Origin: SZUA-378 sp036652815
GTDB lineage: Bacteria; Bacillota; Clostridia; Lachnospirales; Lachnospiraceae
Direction: 5' to 3'
Length of the DNA stretch: 64,000 bases
Assembly (NCBI GenBank): GCA_036652815.1
Contig: JAVVVE010000005.1
Location: 1-64,000, forward strand
Each line of letters starts with the position of its first letter. Position 1 is the first letter of the stretch. Made by a program: the position numbers and the translations under genes. The notes beneath the pieces are model-generated. The model saw only the letters and a program-made list of their open reading frames with translations. It did not search any database and had not been told where the DNA came from. Below are positions 43,361 to 53,289 of this stretch, one piece after another.

Positions 43361-46300
43361 ATGTATTTAAAGAGTATAGAAGTGCAGGGATTCAAGTCTT
43401 TTGCCAATAAGATTAATTTTAAATTCCATAATGGAATCACAGGCATCGTAGGTCCTAATGGCAGCGGTAAGAGTAATGTGGCAGATGCAGTACGCTGGGT
43501 ACTGGGGGAGCAAAGGATCAAACAGTTACGAGGCGCTTCCATGCAGGATGTTATTTTCTCCGGAACGGAGAATCGCAAGCCACTGGGATATGCCTATGTA
43601 GCCATTACCATGGACAATAGTGATCATCAGATATCCCTTGACTATGAAGAGGTAACTGTTGCAAGACGTATCTATCGCTCAGGAGAGAGTGAATATCTAT
43701 TGAATGGAACACCCTGCCGCTTAAAGGATGTGAGTGAACTGTTCTATGATACAGGAGTCGGCAAAGAAGGATATTCTATTATAGGACAAGGTCAGATCGA
43801 CAAAATATTAAGTGGAAAACCGGAAGAGAGAAGAGAATTATTTGATGAAGCTGCCGGAATTGTTAAGTTTAAAAAGCGTAAGCAGACAGCGCAGAAGAAG
43901 CTGGAAGATGAAAAGCTAAATCTGGTGCGTGTCAGCGACATCTTATCGGAGCTTGAAAAGCAGGTAGCACCGCTTGAAAAACAAGCAGCAGCAGCCAAAG
44001 TGTATTTGAAGAAAAAAGAAGAACTAAAGACTTTGGATGTCAACATGTTTCTCCTGGAGAATAACCGTATCAAGGATCAATTACTCAGTGTGGAACAGAA
44101 ATATAAGATCGCAAAGGATGATTTTACAAGCAGTCATGAAGAATACGAGAGAATCAAAGAGGAATATGAGCAGATTCAGGCCGAATTAGAACAGCTTGAT
44201 ACGACGATAGAACAGGCCAGAGCGACCTTGTCGGATACAGGACAGATGCGCGGCAGGCTGGAGAGTGAGATTGCAGTACTCAAAGAACAGATCCGATCGG
44301 CAGAAGGCAATAGGGAACACCTACAGGTAAGGGTCAATACGGTTCAAGGAGAGATAGACAACAAGAATCAAGAGAAACATGTTTTTGCAGAAGAGAAAAA
44401 GGCAGTCGATGAGCAATTTGAACAGGTACGTACCGTGCGGGATGAAGCGAAGGGCTTATTAAGTGAGGTACAAAGCCAAATAACCAACTTAAATAGGCTG
44501 ATTGAACAGGGTAAAAATGAGATTATGGATACCTTGAACGAGAGAGCTACGATTAAATCTAAAATAGGGCGAATCGATACGATGCTGGAGCAGGCAGCTA
44601 TTCGCAAGGCAGAACTAAATTCAAGATTATTGCGTGCAAAATCCGATGAATCCGAACAGGATGAGACGATCAAACAATTACAAACAGAATTTGAAAAGGT
44701 AAATAAAGAGATCGTACTCCTAAATGAGAAGCAGCAGACGATGGAAGAAAGACTGGGACAGATCCATACGGAATTGTCTCAAGAAGATGCCAAACTGCGG
44801 GATACGCAAGTACTATATCATCAGGATAAATCAAAGCTTGATGCGATTACCAATCTGACAGAGCGCTATGATGGCTATGGAAATAGTATTAAGAAAGTGA
44901 TGGAACAAAAAGAGAATACTCCGGGAATCGCAGGCGTAGTAGCTGATATTATTAAAGTAGACAAGAAATATGAAACGGCTATTGAGATCGCGCTGGGTGG
45001 TAATATACAGAATATCGTAACCAAAGACGAAGAAACAGCGAAGAAGATGATTCGGTTTTTAAAAGAAAATAAATTTGGACGAGCTACTTTTTTACCGCTT
45101 ACGAGTATTACAAAACCCCAGGCTTTCAAAACACCGGAAGTGTTACAGGAAAAAGGAGTCATCGGTCTAGCTGATTCTTTGGTTCGTGTGGAAAATAGTT
45201 ACAGTAATGTTGCAAAAGCCATGCTGGGACGTATCGTAGTGGTAGACACAATAGATTCAGCCGTAGCAATCGCCAGAAAGTACGATTACGGCATTCGTAT
45301 GGTAACCATCGAGGGAGAACTGTTTGTGCCGGGTGGTGCGATTAGTGGAGGTGCCTTTAAAAATAGCAGTAATCTTCTGGGACGCAGAAGAGAAATGGAA
45401 GAATTAGAAGGTAAAGTAAAACAGCATTTAAGACAGGTAGATGCTATCCTGGAAAAGATAGAACAGATTAAGGAAGAACGTAATAAACTACGCATTGAGA
45501 TCGAGGATACCAAAACAAATCTACAGGAGCAGTTTATCGCACAGAATACGATCCGTTTAAATGTGATTAAAGCACAAGAACGTAAGACAGAGACCACCAA
45601 GGGATTTGGAACCTTACAAGAAGAACAAAGTGAGATCGATACGCAGGTAATCGAGCTGACAGAGAATAAAACACAAATAACCATAGAATTACAGGAATCC
45701 GCAGCACTTGAAGGTGAATTGACCTCTGCTATTGAGAAATATCAACAAGAATTAGAAGAGAAACGCAAAGCAGAGACAGAGCAGACCGGTAAGGTATCTG
45801 AGCTGGAGGTAGAAGTCGAGAAGATGCTGCAAAAAGAAGAATTTCAACAACAAAACGTAGAACGTATTGATGGAGAACTTCTTCGCTTTACGCAGGAATT
45901 GAAAGAGATAAAAGATAGCTTATCTGCGACTAAGTTAAATCAAGCGGAAAAAGAGGAGAATATTCTGGAGATTGAAAAGACGATTGCGGCATCCCATACG
46001 GCACAGGGCGAATCGGAGATTCAATTAAAAGAAAGCATCACACAGAAAGAAAAATTAAATACAAAACAGAAAAACTTCTTTCAAACAAGAGAAGATATGG
46101 CAGAGCGAATTACGGCATTGGATAAAGAAGTATTTCGCTTACAGGCACAACAAGAGCGTTTGGAAGAGTCGATATCCACACAGATTAATTATATGTGGAA
46201 TGAGTATGAGATTACACTCAGTGATGCAGCTTTGATGAGAGATGAGTCTATGACAGATTTAGTAACGATGCGACGTGGCATTACGAATCTCAAAGATGAG

Positions 46301-46921
46301 ATTAAGAGATTGGGCGATGTCAATGTCAATGCCATTGAAGACTATAAAAACCTATGCGAACGATATGATTTTTTAAAGACACAGCATGATGATCTGATTC
46401 AGGCAGAGAAAGAACTGCAGGGTATTATAGAAGAACTGGATACTGCGATGCGAAAACAATTCGGAGAGAAATTTGCACAGATTGTAGCTGAGTTTGATAA
46501 AGTATTTAAGGAATTATTTGGTGGTGGAAAGGGAACACTGACTTTAGTGGAGGAAGAGGATATCTTAGAAGCAGGTATCTGTATCATTGCACAACCACCC
46601 GGAAAGAAACTGCAGAATATGATGCAGTTATCCGGCGGTGAAAAAGCATTGACGGCAATCGCACTGTTGTTTGCGATTCAAAATCTAAAACCATCTCCTT
46701 TCTGCCTTTTGGATGAGATTGAAGCAGCGCTGGATGAATCTAATGTTGGAAGATATGCAAAATACTTACAAAAATTATCGAAACATACCCAGTTTATTGT
46801 GATTACACATAGACGTGGAACAATGGAAGCAGCAGACAGACTCTATGGCATTACCATGCAGGAAAAGGGTGTGTCAGCACTCGTGAGTGTCAATCTGATT
46901 GATAAGGAGTTGGATAACTAA
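43361..46921 (+). CDS. smc: Chromosome segregation protein SMC
   Basis: This 1186-residue protein condenses DNA with ScpA/ScpB. It has Walker A GIVGPNGSGKSN near residue 28, long coiled coils (about 170-495 and 680-1020), a hinge (about 520-640) with a GVVADIIKV-type start and GGAISGGAFK end, and the C-terminal signature LSGGEKALTAIALLFA followed by Walker B CLLDEIEAALDESN. Length is normal. It lies 3 bases after rnc and 23 before ftsY, the usual order. Confidence 0.98.
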   Translation: MYLKSIEVQGFKSFANKINFKFHNGITGIVGPNGSGKSNVADAVRWVLGEQRIKQLRGASMQDVIFSGTENRKPLGYAYVAITMDNSDHQISLDYEEVTVARRIYRSGESEYLLNGTPCRLKDVSELFYDTGVGKEGYSIIGQGQIDKILSGKPEERRELFDEAAGIVKFKKRKQTAQKKLEDEKLNLVRVSDILSELEKQVAPLEKQAAAAKVYLKKKEELKTLDVNMFLLENNRIKDQLLSVEQKYKIAKDDFTSSHEEYERIKEEYEQIQAELEQLDTTIEQARATLSDTGQMRGRLESEIAVLKEQIRSAEGNREHLQVRVNTVQGEIDNKNQEKHVFAEEKKAVDEQFEQVRTVRDEAKGLLSEVQSQITNLNRLIEQGKNEIMDTLNERATIKSKIGRIDTMLEQAAIRKAELNSRLLRAKSDESEQDETIKQLQTEFEKVNKEIVLLNEKQQTMEERLGQIHTELSQEDAKLRDTQVLYHQDKSKLDAITNLTERYDGYGNSIKKVMEQKENTPGIAGVVADIIKVDKKYETAIEIALGGNIQNIVTKDEETAKKMIRFLKENKFGRATFLPLTSITKPQAFKTPEVLQEKGVIGLADSLVRVENSYSNVAKAMLGRIVVVDTIDSAVAIARKYDYGIRMVTIEGELFVPGGAISGGAFKNSSNLLGRRREMEELEGKVKQHLRQVDAILEKIEQIKEERNKLRIEIEDTKTNLQEQFIAQNTIRLNVIKAQERKTETTKGFGTLQEEQSEIDTQVIELTENKTQITIELQESAALEGELTSAIEKYQQELEEKRKAETEQTGKVSELEVEVEKMLQKEEFQQQNVERIDGELLRFTQELKEIKDSLSATKLNQAEKEENILEIEKTIAASHTAQGESEIQLKESITQKEKLNTKQKNFFQTREDMAERITALDKEVFRLQAQQERLEESISTQINYMWNEYEITLSDAALMRDESMTDLVTMRRGITNLKDEIKRLGDVNVNAIEDYKNLCERYDFLKTQHDDLIQAEKELQGIIEELDTAMRKQFGEKFAQIVAEFDKVFKELFGGGKGTLTLVEEEDILEAGICIIAQPPGKKLQNMMQLSGGEKALTAIALLFAIQNLKPSPFCLLDEIEAALDESNVGRYAKYLQKLSKHTQFIVITHRRGTMEAADRLYGITMQEKGVSALVSVNLIDKELDN

Positions 46922-46944
46922 CTGGACTACTGGAGGAAATCAGT

Positions 46945-47877
46945 ATGGAACAAGGATTTTTTAAAAGACTCAAATCAGGACTAGCCAAGACGCGGAACAA
47001 TATCGTCAAAGGAATGGATTCGGTATTTATGGGATTCACTAAGATTGAAGAAGAATTTTATGAAGAACTGGAAGAAGTTTTGATTATGGGAGATATCGGG
47101 GTCCATGCCACAACCAAGATTCTTGATCAACTGAGAGAACAGGTAAAAGAACAACATATCAAGGAACCTATGGATTGTAGAGAGTTATTGATTCGTGGCA
47201 TAAAAGAACAGATGAAAGTAGAAGAGACTGCGTATACCTATGAGACAGAGCAATCAGTGGTGTTTGTGATAGGCGTCAATGGGGTGGGCAAAACTACCTC
47301 AGTGGGTAAACTGGCAGGCCTTCTCAGAGCACAGGATCGTAAAGTATTATTGGCGGCGGCAGACACTTTTCGTGCGGCAGCAGGAGAACAACTCACAGAA
47401 TGGGCACACAGAGCAGGAGTAGATATCATCAGTGGAAAAGAGGGATCAGATCCGGCGGCTGTGATATACGATGCCGTCAGTGCTGCAAAAGCAAGACATG
47501 TGGATGTATTATTATGTGATACTGCGGGGAGACTGCATAATAAGAAGAACCTAATGGATGAATTAAAAAAAATGAATCGTATCATAGACAAAGAATTTCC
47601 GGAGGCACATCGGGAAAATCTGATTGTGTTGGATGCTTCTACCGGGCAGAATGCATTACAACAGGCAAGAGATTTTGGAGAAGTTACAGATATCACAGGC
47701 ATTATCTTAACCAAGATGGATGGAACTGCCAAAGGAGGAATTGCGATTGCGATTCAATCGGAATTACAGGTTCCGGTAAAATATATCGGAGTGGGAGAAC
47801 AGATGGATGATTTACAGAGATTTGATGCAGACAAATTTGTGGATGCACTATTTGACATCCCGGAAGAAAAAGAATAA
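46945..47877 (+). CDS. ftsY: SRP receptor GTPase FtsY
   Basis: This 310-residue GTPase is the membrane receptor of the signal recognition particle. It has the N domain (about 1-85) and the G domain with GVNGVGKTTSVGKLA (about 107), DTAGR (about 193) and TKMDGTAKGG (about 255). Like many Gram-positive forms it lacks a long acidic A domain, so it binds the membrane by the short N-terminal amphipathic part. It follows smc in the standard cluster. Confidence 0.97.
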   Translation: MEQGFFKRLKSGLAKTRNNIVKGMDSVFMGFTKIEEEFYEELEEVLIMGDIGVHATTKILDQLREQVKEQHIKEPMDCRELLIRGIKEQMKVEETAYTYETEQSVVFVIGVNGVGKTTSVGKLAGLLRAQDRKVLLAAADTFRAAAGEQLTEWAHRAGVDIISGKEGSDPAAVIYDAVSAAKARHVDVLLCDTAGRLHNKKNLMDELKKMNRIIDKEFPEAHRENLIVLDASTGQNALQQARDFGEVTDITGIILTKMDGTAKGGIAIAIQSELQVPVKYIGVGEQMDDLQRFDADKFVDALFDIPEEKE

Positions 47878-47932
47878 AATGTCTTGAAACAAACAGACTT
47901 AGTAAGAAGTATGTGGAAAAGAGGAAATATAT

Positions 47933-49144
47933 ATGTTGACGTTAGATGCATTTGAAGAAGCTTCTGAGGTAGTAAAGAAAGTAACACTTGAAACAAAATT
48001 AGTTTACAGTGATTATTTTAGTGAACAAACGGGCAATAAAATATATCTAAAACCGGAAAACATGCAATTTACAGGAGCTTATAAACTCAGAGGTGCTTAT
48101 TATAAGATGAGTACCCTGACGCAGGAAGAAAGAGATAAAGGACTGATTACAGCATCGGCAGGCAACCATGCACAAGGGGTAGCTTATGCTGCCAAATGTT
48201 ATGGCGCCAAGGCAACGATTGTGATGCCGACTACGACACCGCTGATGAAAGTCAATCGTACCAAAGGGTATGGAGCAGAAGTAATATTATACGGGGATGT
48301 TTATGATGAAGCCTGTGCAAAAGCCTATGAACTGGCAGAAGAAAAAGGATATACCTTTATCCATCCTTTTGATGATCTTGCAGTTGCCACAGGACAAGGC
48401 ACGATTGCTATGGAGATTTTTAAGGAATTACCATTAGTGGATTATATTCTGGTTCCGATTGGTGGAGGAGGCTTGGCAACCGGTGTGTCAACCTTGGCAA
48501 AGATGCTGAATCCCAAGATCCATGTGATAGGGATAGAACCGGCAGGAGCCAACTGCATGCAGGAATCTCTGAAAAAAGGTAAGATCATTACCTTGCCAAC
48601 CGTCAATACCATAGCAGATGGAACGGCTGTCAAGACAGCGGGCAGTAAGATATTCCCTTACCTTCAAAAGAATCTGGATGATATTATTACAGTAGATGAT
48701 GAAGAACTGGTCGTTGCATTTCTTGATATGGTCGAGAATCATAAGATGGTAGTAGAGAACTCAGGTCTGTTGACGATAGCGGCACTCAAGCATCTGGATT
48801 TTAAACATAAGAAGGTTGTCTCTATTCTAAGTGGTGGTAATATGGACGTCATCACGATGTCTTCCGTAGTACAGCAGGGACTGATCTTACGAGATAGAAT
48901 CTTTACGGTCTCCGTATTACTGCCGGATAAACCGGGAGAACTCAGTCGTGTAGCCAATGTCATTGCAGAAGTAAACGGTAATGTTATTAAACTGGAGCAT
49001 AACCAGTTTGTATCGATTAACAGAAGTGCTGCGGTGGAACTGCGTATTACGTTGGAAGCATTTGGTACAGAACATAAAAAACAAATTATGGATGCCTTAA
49101 ACAAGCAGGGATATCAACCCAAGATAGTGCGGACCAATATATGA
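47933..49144 (+). CDS. ilvA: Threonine ammonia-lyase with ACT-like domain
   Basis: This 403-residue PLP enzyme converts threonine to 2-oxobutanoate for isoleucine synthesis or threonine degradation. It has the PLP-Lys in FTGAYKLRGAYYK (about 50), the PLP phosphate loop GGGGLATG (about 182) and one C-terminal ACT-like domain (about 325-403; SVLLPDKPGELSRVANVIAE). It is shorter than the two-ACT E. coli IlvA (about 514) and fits the single-ACT class (about 400), here called IlvA-like; tdcB is also used for such genes. Its stop overlaps the next ATG as ATGA. Confidence 0.93.
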   Translation: MLTLDAFEEASEVVKKVTLETKLVYSDYFSEQTGNKIYLKPENMQFTGAYKLRGAYYKMSTLTQEERDKGLITASAGNHAQGVAYAAKCYGAKATIVMPTTTPLMKVNRTKGYGAEVILYGDVYDEACAKAYELAEEKGYTFIHPFDDLAVATGQGTIAMEIFKELPLVDYILVPIGGGGLATGVSTLAKMLNPKIHVIGIEPAGANCMQESLKKGKIITLPTVNTIADGTAVKTAGSKIFPYLQKNLDDIITVDDEELVVAFLDMVENHKMVVENSGLLTIAALKHLDFKHKKVVSILSGGNMDVITMSSVVQQGLILRDRIFTVSVLLPDKPGELSRVANVIAEVNGNVIKLEHNQFVSINRSAAVELRITLEAFGTEHKKQIMDALNKQGYQPKIVRTNI

Positions 49145-50031
49145 TACAACAAGAACCTTGTAGCATTGAGAAAAAAACTAAGAAACAAAGAATAGCAGAT
49201 TATATACTGATTACGATTGCTTCTGCTATCTATGCAGTTGGTGTTAGTATGTTTTTAGATCCTAATAATCTGGCATCCGGTGGAGTAACAGGAATCGCTA
49301 TTATTTTGAATAGATTTACGGGTATCGAGACCGGTACTATGTTTCTCATCCTCAATATTCCGATTATCCTATTGGGATTCTGGAAATTTGGATTAAAATT
49401 TATCATTTCTACCTTTTATTCTATCTTTATGGTATCGATATTCACCAATCTATTTGCTCCCTTTGGGGCAGCCACCACAGATCAATTTCTGGCGGCCATG
49501 GCAGGCAGTGCGTTAGTGGCAGTTGGGATCGGACTGATCTTTAAGGCAGGCTCCACGAGTGGAGGCGTGGATATTATTGTAAAATGCTTACGTATTCGAT
49601 ATCCGCATCTCAAATCAGGTGCTTTATTTTTGATTTTGGATATGGCCATCGTAGTGGCTGCAGGGATAGTATTTCGAGATTTAGATACTGCCTTATATGC
49701 AGGACTGGCGGTGATCATCTGTTCTGCTGTGTTGGATGTCGTATTATATGGCAGAGATGAAGCCAAATTAATCTATATCATCAGTAATAGATTTACCAAA
49801 ATCGCAGATCGATTGATGGAAGAAGTGGATGTGGGTGTGACCTATATTAAAGGACAAGGTGCTTACAGCAACACCGATAAACAAGTGATCATGTGTGTCA
49901 TTAAAAAACAAAGTGCCCCAAGAGTGGAAGTAATCGTAAAAGAAGAAGATGCAGATGCCTTTATGATCGTATCCAGTGCGAGTGAAATATTTGGAGAAGG
50001 TTATAAAAGTTATTTTAGTGAAAAACTATAA
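49141..50031 (+). CDS. YitT family membrane protein
   Basis: This 296-residue protein has five to six transmembrane helices (about 18-215) with ASGGVTGIAIIL and GSTSGGVDIIVK motifs of the YitT family, and a cytoplasmic DUF2179 domain (about 225-290). Substrate is not known. It overlaps ilvA by 4 bases, so translation is coupled. It is not part of the standard ftsY-ffh cluster. Confidence 0.88.
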   Translation: MIQQEPCSIEKKTKKQRIADYILITIASAIYAVGVSMFLDPNNLASGGVTGIAIILNRFTGIETGTMFLILNIPIILLGFWKFGLKFIISTFYSIFMVSIFTNLFAPFGAATTDQFLAAMAGSALVAVGIGLIFKAGSTSGGVDIIVKCLRIRYPHLKSGALFLILDMAIVVAAGIVFRDLDTALYAGLAVIICSAVLDVVLYGRDEAKLIYIISNRFTKIADRLMEEVDVGVTYIKGQGAYSNTDKQVIMCVIKKQSAPRVEVIVKEEDADAFMIVSSASEIFGEGYKSYFSEKL

Positions 50032-50054
50032 AACCCGAAAGGAGGGCGATTAGT

Positions 50055-50291
50055 GTGTACCAGTGCTATTATTGGCAGTCAGAACGTGGTGCAGAGGTGG
50101 ACTTCCTCATTCAGCGTGAGGGACGCATTATTCCGATTGAGGTAAAATCTGCAGACAATACAAGAGCCAAGAGCCTTGCCGAATATATAAAAAACTACAA
50201 GCCGGATTACGCTATCAAACTGTCTACCAAAAACTTCGGCTTTGAGGATGGAAAAAAGACCGTTCCGCTGTATGCTACATTTTGCATCTAA
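50055..50291 (+). pseudogene. C-terminal fragment of a DUF4143 ATPase gene
   Basis: The 78-residue frame matches the end of AAA-type ATPases with a DUF4143 C-terminal domain: WQSERGAEVDFLIQREG, then IIPIEVKSADN and a TRAKSLAEYIKNYKP segment. Intact proteins are about 380-450 residues and the ATPase part is missing here. The EVDF and EVKS acidic/Lys pair is the PD-(D/E)xK-like signature of that domain. A GTG at 50055 with GGAGG upstream could be translated, but this is most likely a remnant. It interrupts the ftsY-ylxM order. Confidence 0.8.
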
Positions 50292-50310
50292 AATGCACAA
50301 TAAAAAAACC

Positions 50311-50349
50311 ATGGTGTCAAGAGAAAAAGCTTGACACCATATTTTTTTT
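50311..50349 (+). terminator. Terminator after DUF4143 fragment
   Basis: Perfect 11-bp stem (ATGGTGTCAAG with CTTGACACCAT), 8-base loop, followed by eight T. The 5' side is A-rich, so it could work on both strands. Confidence 0.92.
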
Positions 50350-50416
50350 ATTGTAAGATAGAAAAAGTGTTGTTGCATGAGATGAGATTACAACGATATA
50401 CGGATAGGTAGGGTAC

Positions 50417-50764
50417 ATGGAAAAAATTGTAAAACAAGGTATGTTATATGATTTTTATGGAGAACTGCTGACGGAGCATCAGAAGAAGATCTATGAGGAT
50501 GCAGTCTATGAGGATATGTCATTAAGCGAAATTGCGGATGAGATGAAGATTAGCAGACAGGGTGTACATGATTTGATCAAGAGATGCGACAAGATATTGA
50601 TGGACTATGAAGATAAATTACATCTGGTGGAGAAATTCACACAGACCAAAGAGAAGATTACTGCGATTCATCAGATTGCAGAAGAGATGCTATGTGAATC
50701 AACGGATATGGAAAATGTGACTAGAATCAGACAACTATCTCATGAGATATTAGAGGAATTATAA
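50417..50764 (+). CDS. ylxM: YlxM family DNA-binding protein
   Basis: This 115-residue protein has a sigma-70 region 4-like helix-turn-helix (about 20-65; YEDMSLSEIADEMKISRQGVH). YlxM is encoded before ffh in many Firmicutes and is thought to modulate SRP assembly or GTPase activity. AGGTAGGG lies before the ATG. It precedes ffh by 3 bases. Confidence 0.92.
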   Translation: MEKIVKQGMLYDFYGELLTEHQKKIYEDAVYEDMSLSEIADEMKISRQGVHDLIKRCDKILMDYEDKLHLVEKFTQTKEKITAIHQIAEEMLCESTDMENVTRIRQLSHEILEEL

Positions 50765-50767
50765 CAG

Positions 50768-52129
50768 ATGGCATTTGAGAGTCTTACCGATAAACTACAG
50801 AATGTATTTAAAAACCTTAGAAGCAAAGGACGCTTGACGCAGGAAGATGTGAAAGCTGCACTTCGAGAAGTCAAGATGGCATTGTTAGAAGCGGATGTCA
50901 ACTTCAAGGTTGTCAAACAATTTATTAAGGCAGTAGAGGAAAGAGCGATTGGCTCTGATGTTATGAATGGGCTCAATCCCGGGCAGATGGTGATCAAGAT
51001 CGTCAACGAAGAGATGGTAACGCTGATGGGATCAGATACTACCGAACTTAGCTTTCAACCGGGCAAATCCATTACCGTAATCATGATGTGTGGTCTGCAA
51101 GGTGCCGGTAAAACAACTACCGTTGCTAAGCTTGCCGGTAAATTAAAGCTCAAAGGTAAGAAGAGTCTTTTAGTTGCCTGTGATGTCTATAGACCGGCTG
51201 CGATTAAACAATTGGAAGTGAATGCACAGAAGCAGGATGTAGAAGTTTTCTCGATGGGAGATAAACACAAACCGGTGGATATTGCAAAGGCAGCATTGGA
51301 ACATGCTAAGAAAACAGGGATCAATGTCGTTCTCTTAGATACGGCAGGACGCCTGCATATAGATGAAGCGATGATGGAAGAATTACAGGAAATCAAAGCA
51401 AACATAGAAGTGCATCAGACCTTATTGGTCGTAGATGCGATGACCGGACAGGATGCAGTCAATGTTGCAGAAGAATTTAATGAAAAGATTGGATTAGATG
51501 GTATCGTTTTAACAAAGATGGATGGTGATTCAAGAGGTGGTGCTGCATTATCGGTCAAAGCAGTAACCGGCAAACCGATACTCTATGTCGGCATGGGAGA
51601 GAAGTTATCAGATCTGGAACAATTCTACCCAGACAGAATGGCAGGCAGAATCTTAGGCATGGGAGATGTTTTAAGCCTAATAGAGAAAGTCCAGTTAGAT
51701 CGGGATGAAGACAAAGACAAGCAGATGGTTGCCAAGATGAAAAAGGGCAAGTTTGACTTTGAAGATTATCTGGAATCTATGAATCAGATGAAGAAAATGG
51801 GCGGTTTGTCTTCTCTTATGGGGATGATGCCCGGTATGTCCGGCAAGATGGGAGATATCGAAGCTATGGTAGATGACAAACAATTGGCCAGAATGGAAGC
51901 AGTCGTATTATCCATGACACCTGCAGAGAGACAGAACCCGAAGTTATTAAACCCCAGCAGAAAGAGCCGTATTGCCAAAGGTGCAGGGGTAGATATGAGT
52001 CTGGTCAACAGATTCATCAAACAATTTGAACAATCACAGAAGATGATGAAACAACTCCCGGGTATGATGGGTGGATTAGGTAAAAAAGGTAGAGGCGGTT
52101 TCCCAGGAGGCGGCAGATTCCCTTTTTAA
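50768..52129 (+). CDS. ffh: Signal recognition particle GTPase Ffh
   Basis: This 453-residue protein binds signal sequences and the SRP RNA. It has N and G domains with GLQGAGKTTTVAKLAGK (about 108), DTAGRLHID and TKMDGDSRGGAAL, and a Met-rich M domain (about 325-435) with MMPGMSGKMGD. A Gly/Lys-rich tail ends it. Length is typical. It starts the second half of the cluster with ylxM. Confidence 0.97.
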   Translation: MAFESLTDKLQNVFKNLRSKGRLTQEDVKAALREVKMALLEADVNFKVVKQFIKAVEERAIGSDVMNGLNPGQMVIKIVNEEMVTLMGSDTTELSFQPGKSITVIMMCGLQGAGKTTTVAKLAGKLKLKGKKSLLVACDVYRPAAIKQLEVNAQKQDVEVFSMGDKHKPVDIAKAALEHAKKTGINVVLLDTAGRLHIDEAMMEELQEIKANIEVHQTLLVVDAMTGQDAVNVAEEFNEKIGLDGIVLTKMDGDSRGGAALSVKAVTGKPILYVGMGEKLSDLEQFYPDRMAGRILGMGDVLSLIEKVQLDRDEDKDKQMVAKMKKGKFDFEDYLESMNQMKKMGGLSSLMGMMPGMSGKMGDIEAMVDDKQLARMEAVVLSMTPAERQNPKLLNPSRKSRIAKGAGVDMSLVNRFIKQFEQSQKMMKQLPGMMGGLGKKGRGGFPGGGRFPF

Positions 52130-52185
52130 TAGATAGTAAGAAGCAGTATCAGGTAACTACAATAAAACAAGTGAGGTGAAACAAC

Positions 52186-52431
52186 ATGGCAGTTAAAATC
52201 AGATTAAGAAGAATGGGACAGAAAAAATCTCCTTTCTACAGAATTATCGTAGCAGATTCTAAATCTCCAAGAGATGGAAGATGTATCGAAGAAATCGGTA
52301 CTTATAATCCAAACACAGAACCAAGTGAATTCAAGATTGATGCAGAATTAGCTAAGAAATGGTTAGCAAACGGTGCACAACCAACAGAAGTAGTAAGCAA
52401 GCTTTTAAAAGTAGCGGGAATCGAGAAATAG
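52186..52431 (+). CDS. rpsP: 30S ribosomal protein S16
   Basis: This 81-residue protein begins MAVKIRLRRMGQKKSPFYR and has the family segment VADSKSPRDGRCIEEIGTYNP. Length is typical. The start has GTGAGGTG. It lies between ffh and khpA in the usual order. Confidence 0.98.
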   Translation: MAVKIRLRRMGQKKSPFYRIIVADSKSPRDGRCIEEIGTYNPNTEPSEFKIDAELAKKWLANGAQPTEVVSKLLKVAGIEK

Positions 52432-52463
52432 GAACTTGTTGAGACTTTTTTTGGAGGTGGATT

Positions 52464-52691
52464 ATGAAGGAATTAGTTGAAGTAATCGCAAAAGCACTCG
52501 TTGATAATCCGGATGAAGTTACTGTAACAGAGAAGCAGGATGGTAAGAATGTTACTGTGGAACTTCACGTTGCGGCATCCGATATGGGTAAAGTAATCGG
52601 AAAACAAGGAAGAATCGCTAAAGCAATTCGTTCTGTTGTAAAGGCAGCATCATCCAAAGACAATAAGAGAGTTGATGTAGAAATCGTATAA
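52464..52691 (+). CDS. khpA: KH-domain RNA-binding protein KhpA
   Basis: This 75-residue protein is a single KH domain with the loop VIGKQGRIAKAIRSV (GxxG at about 44). It binds RNA together with KhpB in related species. GGAGGTGG precedes the ATG. It sits between rpsP and rimM, its normal place. Confidence 0.96.
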   Translation: MKELVEVIAKALVDNPDEVTVTEKQDGKNVTVELHVAASDMGKVIGKQGRIAKAIRSVVKAASSKDNKRVDVEIV

Positions 52692-52697
52692 TCAATC

Positions 52698-52727
52698 AGG
52701 GGCACTCCTACACGAGTGTCTCTTTTT
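52698..52727 (+). terminator. Possible terminator or attenuator before rimM
   Basis: A 10-bp stem with two G-U pairs (52698-52707 with 52714-52723) and a short TTTTT. Transcription must reach rimM, so it is probably partial. Confidence 0.55.
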
Positions 52728-52743
52728 CACTAAAGGAGTATCA

Positions 52744-53253
52744 ATGGAAGAATTATTACAGGTTGGAGTCATCACCTCGACGCATGGCATCGGAGGGGAA
52801 GTAAAAGTATTTCCGACAACGGATGATGTAGCACGTTTTAAGACATTAAAAGAAGTGATTTTGGATACCGGAAAAGAGAAAAAAACGCTTGAGATTACCA
52901 ATGTAAAATTTTTTAAGAAATTTGCGATTCTTAAGTTTAAAGAAATAAACAGCATCAATGAGGCTGAATTATATAAAACCAAACCCCTCTATGTAACGCG
53001 TGAACATGCGGTTGCATTAGGAAAAGACGAATATTTTATTGCTGATTTAATCGGTATGGAGGTAGTGGATGAGCATCAGCAGGCGCTGGGTACCTTACAG
53101 GACGTGATGCAGACGGGAGCCAATGATGTCTACATTGTACAGATGTCTGCCGGAAAGGAAGTATTGATTCCGGCGATTAAAGAATGTATCTTAGAGGTTT
53201 CTATGGATGCGAAACGCATGACAGTTCATCTTCTGGATGGACTGCTGGAATAG
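52744..53253 (+). CDS. rimM: Ribosome maturation factor RimM
   Basis: This 169-residue 30S assembly factor starts LLQVGVITSTHGIGGEVKVF, has a beta-barrel N-domain and a C-terminal PRC barrel (about 95-168; DEYFIADLIGMEV, ending LLDGLLE). Length is typical. AAAGGAG precedes the start. It precedes trmD by 36 bases. Confidence 0.96.
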   Translation: MEELLQVGVITSTHGIGGEVKVFPTTDDVARFKTLKEVILDTGKEKKTLEITNVKFFKKFAILKFKEINSINEAELYKTKPLYVTREHAVALGKDEYFIADLIGMEVVDEHQQALGTLQDVMQTGANDVYIVQMSAGKEVLIPAIKECILEVSMDAKRMTVHLLDGLLE

Positions 53254-53289
53254 GATGACAGACACTGCAGAAAGACAGAGGTTACATTG

